Assembly: GCA_005880525.1 (NCBI GenBank)
Contig: VBFW01000280.1
Location: 1-6,944, forward strand
Length of the DNA: 6,944 bases
Source: Chloroflexota bacterium
Lineage (GTDB): Bacteria; Chloroflexota; Dormibacteria; Dormibacterales; Dormibacteraceae
Direction: 5' to 3'
The position numbers and the translations under genes are program-made. Below, in pieces: positions 1 to 5,155 of this stretch. The notes under the pieces were generated by a model. That model was not told where the DNA came from. It saw only the letters and a program-made list of their open reading frames with translations, and searched no databases. Every line of letters starts with the position of its first letter. The stretch's first letter is position 1.

Positions 1-1
1 G

Positions 2-202
2 GAGTCCGGGGTCGCGGGCATCGCGGTGCACACCGGCGCTCGCGTCATGAGCCTCGCAGGCGCGGACGAGGTGCTGATCACGAGCACGGTCCGCGACCTG
101 GTCGCCGGGTCGGGGCTGTCTTTCTCGGACCGCGGGGTGCACGAGCTCAAGGGCGTGCCCGGCAGCTGGCGGATACTCCGCGCCGAACCGGACGCCATGT
201 GA
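2..202 (+). CDS. class III adenylate/guanylate cyclase, C-terminal end (partial)
   Basis: The reading frame enters from the left edge and ends at TGA 200-202, giving 66 residues of a longer protein. The visible part reads HTGARV...GEVLI-like (here GADEVLITSTVRDLVAGSG) followed by DRGVHELKGVPG and a final WRI strand. This is the usual C-terminal end of the class III nucleotide cyclase catalytic domain (CHD), as seen in many soil bacteria. Class III cyclases make cAMP or cGMP from ATP or GTP with two metal ions. The metal-binding aspartates and substrate-selecting residues lie upstream of the window, so neither activity nor base specificity can be judged, and any N-terminal sensor domain is unseen. 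The stop overlaps the GTG start of the next gene (GTGA, 199-202), which implies translational coupling to the CNB-transporter. Family assignment is firm; substrate is unknown. Confidence 0.87.
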   Translation, partial: ESGVAGIAVHTGARVMSLAGADEVLITSTVRDLVAGSGLSFSDRGVHELKGVPGSWRILRAEPDAM

Positions 203-1524
203 GCTCGCGAGGCGCGCACGGCGATGAGCTCGCCGAGCAGGAACACCTTTTGCGTAGCGTCACCTACCTGCGCGATCTGGGCAAGGTCGACATCGCGCGC
301 CTGATCGGCGCCAGCGAGGACGTGCACTTCGCGCCCGACACCGTCATCGTGCGGGAAGGCGAGACGGCCGACTCGCTCTATCTGCTGGCGCGGGGCGAGG
401 TCGAGCTGAGCGTCAGCGTCGACGGCGTCGAACGAACGCTTCGGAGGATCGCCGCACCGGCCACGTTCGGCGAGTTCGGGCTGCTCCTCGCGCAGCGCAC
501 GGCCACCGTGCGCTCAGTGACCGAAGTCCAATGCTGGCGCATCCCCCGCGACCGCTTCGAGCGCCTGCTCGGCGAGCGACCCGGACTTGGCCTGGCTATG
601 GCGCGGGCGATGGCGGGCACGATCGACAGGCGGGACCGAGAGCGTATCGGTGCTCCGCTGCCTGAGCCGTCGGTAGCCCGTTCGATGTCGCCGCCGGCGC
701 CGCACCACTCGCGCATGGCACGCGCAGCCTCGATTGCCATCGCGATCGCGGCTCCGGCGGCGCTCTGGTTCGTCGCCCCTCCGACGGGCTTGAGCGTGAC
801 GGGATGGCACATCGCCCTCATCCTTGTCGGCGGCGCGATTGCCTGGCTGCTCGAGCCGGTTCCCGACTTTGCCGTCGCGTTGGCCGTGGCCGCGGCCTGG
901 GGAGCGACCGGTGTGGCGTCGCCCGCGCACGCATTCGGCGGATTCGCGACCTCGGCGTGGGTGGTGGTGGTGGCGGCCCTTGCGCTCACCGCCTCGATGG
1001 CGGCGTCCGGCCTGTTGTTTCGCGGTGCCTTGATGTTCATGCGCCTGTTTCCGCCAACGCATCGGGGACAGGTTGCGGCGCTCGTGCTGGGCGGCGCAGT
1101 GGTGACGCCACTCGTGCCCGCGGTATTCGGGCGCATAGCGACCATGGCCCCCATCGCCCGCGAGATCTCGCAGACGCTTGGCCACACCCGCCAGAGCCGT
1201 GCAAGCGCGGCGATAGCGTTTGCAGGGGTGCTCGGCAATACCATGCTGGGTCCGATCTTCCTTAGCGGGATCGTGACCAACTTCTTGATCATCGGCCTGC
1301 TGCCACGGGACGAGGCGCTGCGCTTCGGGTGGCTCGGCTGGCTGACCGCTGCAGCGGCGTCATCGGGCTTATCGCCATCCTGGTCGCGGTCGCCGGTGGG
1401 GCGCTCGACCGTCAGAGCTTTCGCATGGGAATCGATTGGGCCACTGTGGTTCTGTTCGGCGTGCTGGTCGGGTCGGGCGCCGTGCTGCACTCGGGCGGGG
1501 TGGATCGCTGGATCGCCGGCATGA
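199..1524 (+). CDS. cyclic-nucleotide-binding domain fused to DASS/SLC13-type transporter, 5' part (frameshifted)
   Basis: The GTG start at 199 overlaps the cyclase stop. Residues about 30-145 form a CNB domain of the CRP/PKA-regulatory fold. The phosphate-binding cassette FGEFGLLLAQRTATV (90-104) keeps the glutamate (E92) and arginine (R100) that contact ribose and phosphate of cAMP/cGMP in this family. A polar linker (about 150-173) leads to hydrophobic helices at about 176-193, 203-240, 252-275, 290-312 and 334-370, resembling the first half of a DASS/SLC13 anion transporter (GNTMLGPIFLSGIVTNFLIIGLLP-type segment). From about residue 386 the frame loses sense (SSGLSPSWSRSPVGRS...), while the natural continuation VIGLIAILVAV lies one frame over, so residues after about 386 to the stop at 1524 are not genuine. 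Restoring one base near 1354-1360 gives one protein of about 563 residues ending at 1889. The loss may be a real mutation or a sequencing error. The transported anion cannot be named. Confidence 0.8.
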   Translation: MSSRGAHGDELAEQEHLLRSVTYLRDLGKVDIARLIGASEDVHFAPDTVIVREGETADSLYLLARGEVELSVSVDGVERTLRRIAAPATFGEFGLLLAQRTATVRSVTEVQCWRIPRDRFERLLGERPGLGLAMARAMAGTIDRRDRERIGAPLPEPSVARSMSPPAPHHSRMARAASIAIAIAAPAALWFVAPPTGLSVTGWHIALILVGGAIAWLLEPVPDFAVALAVAAAWGATGVASPAHAFGGFATSAWVVVVAALALTASMAASGLLFRGALMFMRLFPPTHRGQVAALVLGGAVVTPLVPAVFGRIATMAPIAREISQTLGHTRQSRASAAIAFAGVLGNTMLGPIFLSGIVTNFLIIGLLPRDEALRFGWLGWLTAAAASSGLSPSWSRSPVGRSTVRAFAWESIGPLWFCSACWSGRAPCCTRAGWIAGSPA

Positions 1525-1889
1525 TCACGTCGATCACCGGCTCGACAGGGAATCCGGTCCTTGCCATCGCAACCGTGGCCGTCCTCGGCGTCGGCTTGCG
1601 TCTCATCCTGCCGATGGTTCCTGCCGGCTTTCTTCTCATAGTGACGCTGGTGCCGGCTGCGCCTCAGCTGGGCCTGAGCGGCTGGGCGGTGGGTTTCGTC
1701 TGCTCGGTGGTCGCGTTCACCTGGCTCCTGCCGCGCCAGTACGAGGTCCTGCGGATGGTGCGCGAGGCCACCGATGGAGAGCTGTTCACCGACCGCCAGG
1801 CGGTGCTGGTGGGCGCGGCGATGACGATCGTCGCGTTGATCGCGATCGCGGTCAGCATTCCGTACTGGCGCGCGATCGGCGTCCTCTAG
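1329..1889 (+). CDS. DASS/SLC13-type transporter, 3' part (continuation after frameshift)
   Basis: This frame carries the second half of the transporter begun at 199. Meaningful sequence starts at about 1360 with VIGLIAILVAVAGGALDRQSF. It continues with the re-entrant/TM segment MGIDWATVVLFGVLVGSG, then helices, LILPMVPAGFLLIVTLVPAAP, the segment FTWLLPRQYEVLRMVREATDG and ELFTDRQ, and a last helix ending near the stop at 1887-1889. The LLPRQ...G-x-LF-x-x-RQ order is what I expect near the C-terminus of bacterial DASS permeases. No Shine-Dalgarno sequence supports the ATG at 1329, and residues before about 1360 are out-of-frame copies of the upstream protein. I therefore read this as the detached tail of one gene rather than an independent small protein. 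If the frameshift is real, both halves are probably non-functional, since DASS proteins need both inverted repeats to form the substrate site. Confidence 0.72.
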   Translation: MARLADRCSGVIGLIAILVAVAGGALDRQSFRMGIDWATVVLFGVLVGSGAVLHSGGVDRWIAGMITSITGSTGNPVLAIATVAVLGVGLRLILPMVPAGFLLIVTLVPAAPQLGLSGWAVGFVCSVVAFTWLLPRQYEVLRMVREATDGELFTDRQAVLVGAAMTIVALIAIAVSIPYWRAIGVL

Positions 1890-1893
1890 CCGG

Positions 1894-1923
1894 GAGAAGG
1901 AGAGTACTCAACCCTCTCTTCTC
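1894..1923 (+). terminator. GA/CT-rich hairpin after the transporter gene
   Basis: GAGAAGGAGAG (1894-1904) can pair with CTCTCTTCTC (1914-1923) as a 10-bp stem with one bulged G and a 9-base loop. It starts five bases after the transporter stop at 1889. The run that follows is TCTCAACAT, not a clean T tract, so intrinsic termination is possible but not typical. The position suggests an end for the cyclase-transporter transcript. Confidence 0.4.
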
Positions 1924-1940
1924 TCAACATACATCTCACC

Positions 1941-2016
1941 GGGGGGCTTGCGGCAAGACCCGGGTCGTGCGGCAGAGTTTCCGGCTGAAACCAGAACCTA
2001 CGAACTGCGGGGGTGG
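1941..2016 (+). promoter_or_regulatory. palindrome-rich leader of the monooxygenase gene
   Basis: The leader before the monooxygenase holds three structures in a row: CTTGcggCAAG (1947-1957), the perfect 10-base palindrome GACCCGGGTC (1957-1966), and an imperfect hairpin TTCcGG/CCaGAA around loop CTGAAA (1979-1996). The last resembles short dispersed intergenic hairpins common in some soil bacteria. GGGGGTGG at 2009-2016 is the only ribosome-binding candidate, and it is weak and very close to the ATG at 2020. An element at 6263-6280 has a similar GGGGCTTGC-NN-CAAG core, which hints at a repeated family. Function is not known: it could be an operator, a structured leader or a REP-like element. 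Confidence 0.4.
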
Positions 2017-2019
2017 TGT

Positions 2020-3480
2020 ATGGCCGAGCACGCGGTGGTGGTGGCGGGCGGTGGCCCAACGGGGCTCATGTTGGCGGGCGAGCTGGCGCTGGCCGGCGTC
2101 GATGTCGCCATCGTCGAGCGGCGAGCCAGCCAGGATCTCACCGGCACGCGCTCGCGCGGTCTGCATTCACGCACCATCGAGGTTCTCGATCAGCGCGGCA
2201 TCGCCGAGCGGTTCCTATCGGAGGGGCAGGTGGCGCAGGTCGCGGGATTCGCCGGCACCCGATTCGACATCAGCGGCTTTCCCACCCGGCACCCCTACGG
2301 GCTGGCGCTGTTGCAGCACAGGTTCGAGCGCATCCTGGCCGGCTGGGTCGGCGAGCTTGGGGTGCCGATCCATCGCGAACGGGACGTGACAGGGTTCGTG
2401 CAGGACGCCACTGGCGTCGACGTGCAGCTGTCCGGCCGTGCGGCCCTGCGGGCGCGCTACCTCGTCGGGTGCGATGGCGGGCGCAGCGTGGTCCGCAAGG
2501 TGGCCGGCATCGACTTCCCCGGATGGGAGCCGACGACGAGCACCCTGATCGCCGAAGTCCAGCTGGCCAAGGAGCCGAAATGGGGCGTCCACGACAACGC
2601 CCTTGGCCGCCACGCCTTCAGCAAGTTGGAGGACGGTGGTGGGCTCGTAGGCGTGCTGGTAACCGAACGGGACGTTGAACACACGGGTGAGCCCACCCTG
2701 AGCGATCTGAGTGAGGCGCTCATCGCCGTCTGGGGTACCGACTACGGGGTCCACAATCCAGCTTCGATCGCCCGCTTCACTGACATGGCGCGGCAGGCCG
2801 CCGCCTACCGCGTCGGGCGCGTCATGCTCGCCGGTGACGCAGCACACGTCCATTACCCGGTGGGTGGACAGGGCCTCAATACCGGGGTGCAGGATGCGGT
2901 GAACCTTGGGTGGAAGCTGGCCCAGGTAGTCAACGGGACATCACCAGACAGCCTCCTGGATACCTACCACGCCGAACGCCATCCGGTCGCTGCCCGCGTG
3001 CTCCGCAACACGGTCGCGCAGGTCTCACTTCTCCGCCCCAACGAATACATCAAGACACTGGGCGACATCATCGCCGAGCTCCTCACCCTGGAAGAGCCCC
3101 GCAGGCGCTTCGCGGCGATGACGTCCGGCCTTGACATCCACTACGACCTCGGTGAGGGACACCCGCTGCTCGGACGCCGCATGCCGGACCTCGACCTGGT
3201 CGCCGCCGATGGTCCCGTTCGGGTCTTCGCCCTGCTCCACGACGCCAAGCCGGTGCTACTCAATTTCGGCAAACCCGGCGAGCTCGACATCACTCAGTGG
3301 GCTGACCGCGTTCAGCGTTTGGACGCCAAGCATGCCGGCGACTGGGAGCTTCCTGACCTGGGCCCCGTCGCAGCCCCCGCCGCAGTGCTGATCAGACCCG
3401 ATGGATACGTCGCATGGGTGGGGGAAGGCACCGACAACGGATTGCGCGATGCGCTGACCACCTGGTTCGGACCACCATGA
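2020..3480 (+). CDS. class A FAD-dependent monooxygenase, aromatic polyketide hydroxylase type
   Basis: The product is 486 residues, the usual length for the PgaE/RdmE/MtmOIV-like group of NAD(P)H-dependent flavin hydroxylases that add oxygen to aromatic or polyketide substrates. Visible motifs in order: the Rossmann FAD loop GGGPTG (10-15) with ribose-binding E33 in IVERR; the R-x-R-G-L-H-x-R-T-x-E segment (44-54); the DG motif GCDGGRS (150-156); the GD motif LAGDAAHVHYPVGGQG (D273) that binds the FAD ribityl and pyrophosphate; and a thioredoxin-like C-terminal domain (about 388-486) typical of this subgroup. I chose ATG 2020 because the first beta strand starts at once (HAVVVAGGG). The open frame continues upstream to a TTG at 1948, but that would add 24 residues encoded by the palindromic leader. 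The protein should be cytosolic. No polyketide synthase or cyclase gene is visible, so the substrate is unknown; xenobiotic or antibiotic inactivation is an alternative. Confidence 0.93.
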   Translation: MAEHAVVVAGGGPTGLMLAGELALAGVDVAIVERRASQDLTGTRSRGLHSRTIEVLDQRGIAERFLSEGQVAQVAGFAGTRFDISGFPTRHPYGLALLQHRFERILAGWVGELGVPIHRERDVTGFVQDATGVDVQLSGRAALRARYLVGCDGGRSVVRKVAGIDFPGWEPTTSTLIAEVQLAKEPKWGVHDNALGRHAFSKLEDGGGLVGVLVTERDVEHTGEPTLSDLSEALIAVWGTDYGVHNPASIARFTDMARQAAAYRVGRVMLAGDAAHVHYPVGGQGLNTGVQDAVNLGWKLAQVVNGTSPDSLLDTYHAERHPVAARVLRNTVAQVSLLRPNEYIKTLGDIIAELLTLEEPRRRFAAMTSGLDIHYDLGEGHPLLGRRMPDLDLVAADGPVRVFALLHDAKPVLLNFGKPGELDITQWADRVQRLDAKHAGDWELPDLGPVAAPAAVLIRPDGYVAWVGEGTDNGLRDALTTWFGPP

Positions 3481-3517
3481 CGCAGAGCGACGCTCGGCCC
3501 CGTGAGCGCCGGGCTAT

Positions 3518-3928
3518 TTACATTCGCGACTGGCCGACTTCGATCAGGTGCCCATCCGGGTCGCGGATGTAGGCGCGGATCTCGAAGCCATGGTCCTTGG
3601 GGTCGGTAAGGAACTTCGCACCTCTGGCTGTCCACTCCTTGTACGCCCACGCTATGTCAGCAACGCGCACGTTCATGAAGGCGCTTGCGTGGTCAGGGTT
3701 ACTGGGAGTCGACAGCGTGACCGTCGGCTTGTCATCCGTCGGTCCGCCCCCGACGTTCAGGATCAACCACGTGTTGGCCACTCTCATGATTACCGGGTCT
3801 TTCTCGCGGACTACTTTGCCGTCGAATATCGAGCGATAGAACTCGCGTGATCGATCCTGATCCGATACCACAAGGAAGTTCGTGACGACAAAGCCTTCGG
3901 CCGGCGCAGGAAAGTCATCACGCTCCAT
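3518..3928 (-). CDS. VOC-superfamily (glyoxalase/bleomycin-resistance fold) protein
   Basis: A single-unit VOC protein of 136 residues with the two expected beta-alpha-beta-beta-beta modules. The first opens with VTNFLVVSDQDRSREFYRSIF, the second with AFMNVRVADIAWAYKEW and ends in YIRDPDGHLIEVGQ. The family includes glyoxalase I, extradiol dioxygenases, fosfomycin/bleomycin resistance proteins and many uncharacterised members. The second-module glutamate (E130, in LIEV) is present. The first-strand position that is usually histidine appears to be N17, and the second-module counterpart is also not histidine, so classical metal catalysis is doubtful; ligand binding or sequestration is possible. 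Two ATGs lie close together. I prefer the one at 3928 because GAGGG (3935-3939) lies six bases before it but abuts the ATG at 3934. The gene converges on the monooxygenase with 37 bp between stops, and a 19-bp palindrome lies upstream. The specific function is unknown. Confidence 0.85.
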   Translation of the reverse strand: MERDDFPAPAEGFVVTNFLVVSDQDRSREFYRSIFDGKVVREKDPVIMRVANTWLILNVGGGPTDDKPTVTLSTPSNPDHASAFMNVRVADIAWAYKEWTARGAKFLTDPKDHGFEIRAYIRDPDGHLIEVGQSRM

Positions 3929-3934
3929 GTTCAT

Positions 3935-3939
3935 CCCTC
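3935..3939 (-). promoter_or_regulatory. ribosome-binding site deciding the VOC start
   Basis: GAGGG on the minus strand lies six bases before the ATG at 3928-3926 but directly abuts the ATG at 3934-3932. Normal spacing therefore favours the second ATG, making the product 136 rather than 138 residues. Confidence 0.5.
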
Positions 3940-3963
3940 ACTGTTCGGTTGGCGTCCGCCTGA

Positions 3964-3982
3964 GTATGGCCGTCAGCCATAC
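3964..3982. promoter_or_regulatory. perfect 7-bp inverted repeat upstream of the VOC gene
   Basis: GTATGGCcgtcaGCCATAC has two exact 7-bp arms around a 5-base spacer. It lies about 36 bp upstream of the preferred VOC start and just beyond the end of the broken lipoprotein gene. No T tract follows on the minus strand, so an operator for a dimeric repressor (TetR- or GntR-like size) is more likely than a terminator. No regulator gene is visible in the window. Confidence 0.5.
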
Positions 3983-3985
3983 ACC

Positions 3986-4285
3986 CTAGCGGCCGATGAA
4001 AACCGAGGGTGCGGGCGCAAGGCCCAGGAGTGGAGTTGTCCGACCGGTCGCAAGATCGACCGCGACGGCACCCAGGTCGGGGTAAAAGTCGATCTGACGG
4101 TTGATGAACAGCGCTCTTCCGTCCACCCGGAAAAACAGCCCGCCTCGAACGCTTCCGCCACGCTGCCTTGATGCTGAGGCGGTAGACGGGAGCGGTAGGA
4201 CAGCGAGGATGCGGTGAGCGCCGCTGGCGTCCCAGAGCTCTATGCGATTCTCGAAGAGCACGCCGATCTCAGCCGTCCCAGGCCG
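3986..4285 (-). pseudogene. detached 3' part of the broken beta-propeller lipoprotein gene
   Basis: This minus-strand frame reads RPGTAEIGVLFENRIELWDASGAHR and ends at TAG (3988-3986) after LFFRVDGRALFINRQ and AVAVDLATGRT. It matches the end of the intact plus-strand paralogue (RPGTAEVGVLFHGDRLELWDAGGARR; FRVDGKAVVISRQ; AVAVDLASGRS) almost segment for segment. It lies in a different frame from the first 250 residues of the same gene (4992-4240). Relative to the paralogue, about 130 bp are missing exactly at 4285/4286, which is not a multiple of three. A GTG at 4261 could in principle start a 91-residue product, but I see no ribosome-binding site for it. I read this as the decayed tail of one gene. 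Confidence 0.78.
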
Positions 4286-4992
4286 CTTGCCTCGACCGTA
4301 TACAGGCCGGGTCCGGCGTCCGAGCGAATCAGGGTGCCGGCCTCATCGATTACGTAGTAGCTCCTGGCACCACTGCTGGATGCCTGATACGCGGTAATCA
4401 GGTGCGACTGGCGGTCCCAACTGAGGGGCAACACGCTGGCGTTTTGCACGCGAACGATCTCCCGCTGCTGACCACCGGCCACATCGACCGCGCGGAGAGC
4501 CGTGTATGCGGGAGGTCCATCTGGTGCAACAGCTCCGGCCGTACCGTTCACAGCAATGACGATGCCGGTGCCATCGCCTGACCACGCGAGATACAGAGCC
4601 CCCTCATTCGCAGGGACAGCGAAAAGTGTGTGCGGCTTTGCGTTGGGCGCGATATCGATGAGGCGCAGCTCGCTGTTCGACCAGTACACCGCTTGCCTGC
4701 CATCCGGCGACGCATAGATACCTCCTGGGTTCTCAATGCCGAGCTCAAACGCGGGCTGTGGGTCGCTCTCCCGGCGCACCTTCAAACCCACTGGCCCGGG
4801 GATCGGGTAGTTGTCGTAGACCTTGTTGAGCACGAAGCCGAACGAGTCATCGAGGACCTTGGGGGCGGGGCTGGATGCGGTGCGGCTCGCCGACGCGCTG
4901 TTGGTGACCACCGTTGAGGGTGCGCTACCGCAGGCGCCCGCAACCACGAGCGCCAACAACGCCTGCCCGAGGCCCCTGGACAGTGCTCTCAT
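4240..4992 (-). CDS. beta-propeller-like lipoprotein, truncated by internal deletion
   Basis: The open frame gives 250 residues from ATG 4992. The N-terminus has arginines, a hydrophobic stretch and an A-G-A-C lipobox with the cysteine at residue 21, followed by a Ser/Thr/Ala-rich linker; this predicts an exported lipid-anchored protein. After LDDSFGF the sequence has short beta repeats of TolB/WD40-like character: ASPDGRQAVYWSNSELRLIDI, YLAWSGDGTGIVIAV, LPLSWDRQSHLITAY. It aligns along its length with the plus-strand neighbour (about half the residues identical by eye) until GLYTVEAS (to about 4286). The last 15 or so residues (GLGRLRSACSSRIA) are out-of-frame and meaningless. The rest of the gene continues in another frame down to 3986. 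Lipoproteins of this kind are often solute- or wall-associated, but no function can be assigned. A truncated product may be made but would lack the final blades. Confidence 0.7.
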   Translation of the reverse strand: MRALSRGLGQALLALVVAGACGSAPSTVVTNSASASRTASSPAPKVLDDSFGFVLNKVYDNYPIPGPVGLKVRRESDPQPAFELGIENPGGIYASPDGRQAVYWSNSELRLIDIAPNAKPHTLFAVPANEGALYLAWSGDGTGIVIAVNGTAGAVAPDGPPAYTALRAVDVAGGQQREIVRVQNASVLPLSWDRQSHLITAYQASSSGARSYYVIDEAGTLIRSDAGPGLYTVEASGLGRLRSACSSRIA

Positions 4993-4999
4993 TGACCGA

Positions 5000-5027
5000 A
5001 TAACGCGGCCGAACAGGGTCCGTTACG
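5000..5027 (-). promoter_or_regulatory. ECF-like promoter of the truncated lipoprotein gene
   Basis: On the minus strand CGTAACG (5027-5021) is followed, with 16 bases between AAC and CGT, by CGTTAT (5005-5000). AAC-N16-CGT is the usual layout of promoters for extracytoplasmic-function sigma factors. CGTTAT ends seven bases before the ATG at 4992, so transcription would begin at or next to the start codon (leaderless mRNA). The same pattern precedes the divergent paralogue. Confidence 0.55.
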
Positions 5028-5091
5028 AGTCGCCCGGCCCAGCCACGAGTTCGGTTGTGGGCTGCGTCATAAGTGATCCGGATTCCTGGCG

Positions 5092-5101
5092 TGACGCGTC
5101 A
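5092..5101. promoter_or_regulatory. TGACGCGTCA palindrome between the divergent lipoprotein genes
   Basis: This is a perfect 10-bp palindrome ending 20 bases before the -35-like element of the plus-strand gene. A related heptamer GCGTCAT occurs at 5064-5070 and again overlapping the palindrome at 5096-5102, 32 bases apart, or about three helical turns. It could be an activator or repressor site controlling one or both genes. No binding protein is identified. Confidence 0.35.
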
Positions 5102-5121
5102 TTGGCAGCCACGACGTATTC

Positions 5122-5149
5122 CGTAACGCCCCCGCTGCGCGCACGTTAT
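5122..5149 (+). promoter_or_regulatory. ECF-like promoter of the intact lipoprotein gene
   Basis: CGTAACG (5122-5128) and CGTTAT (5144-5149) leave 16 bases between AAC and CGT, matching the general ECF sigma-factor promoter layout and the copy at 5027-5000. Six bases (CGGGTC) separate CGTTAT from ATG 5156, so the A of the ATG sits where transcription should start. No Shine-Dalgarno sequence is present, which agrees with a leaderless message. The half-sites TAACG and CGTTA also form an inverted repeat with a 15-base spacer, so an operator is the alternative reading. Confidence 0.58.
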
Positions 5150-5155
5150 CGGGTC

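Noticed and set aside
378..1490. Long minus-strand open frames (370 and 223 residues) opposite the CNB-transporter
   Set aside because: They are Arg/Ala/Ser-rich shadow translations of a GC-rich gene and contain no recognisable domain. The plus strand carries clear CNB and transporter motifs.
1948..2019. N-terminal 24-residue extension of the monooxygenase from TTG 1948
   Set aside because: The FAD-binding strand begins right after ATG 2020, and the extension is encoded by palindromic leader sequence with no support as protein.
1436..2389. A 317-residue plus-strand open frame spanning the transporter end, the leader and the monooxygenase start
   Set aside because: Its composition is Gly/Arg-rich low-complexity and it crosses three unrelated elements; both overlapped genes have strong motifs in other frames.
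3485..3514. Bidirectional terminator between the convergent monooxygenase and VOC genes
   Set aside because: GAGCGaCGCTC has a loop of one base and the other possible pairings are only four bases long, with no T tract on either strand.
4823..5155. N-terminal extension of the plus-strand lipoprotein from 4823
   Set aside because: It would overlap the divergent gene and its promoter, and would bury the signal peptide that starts at 5156.
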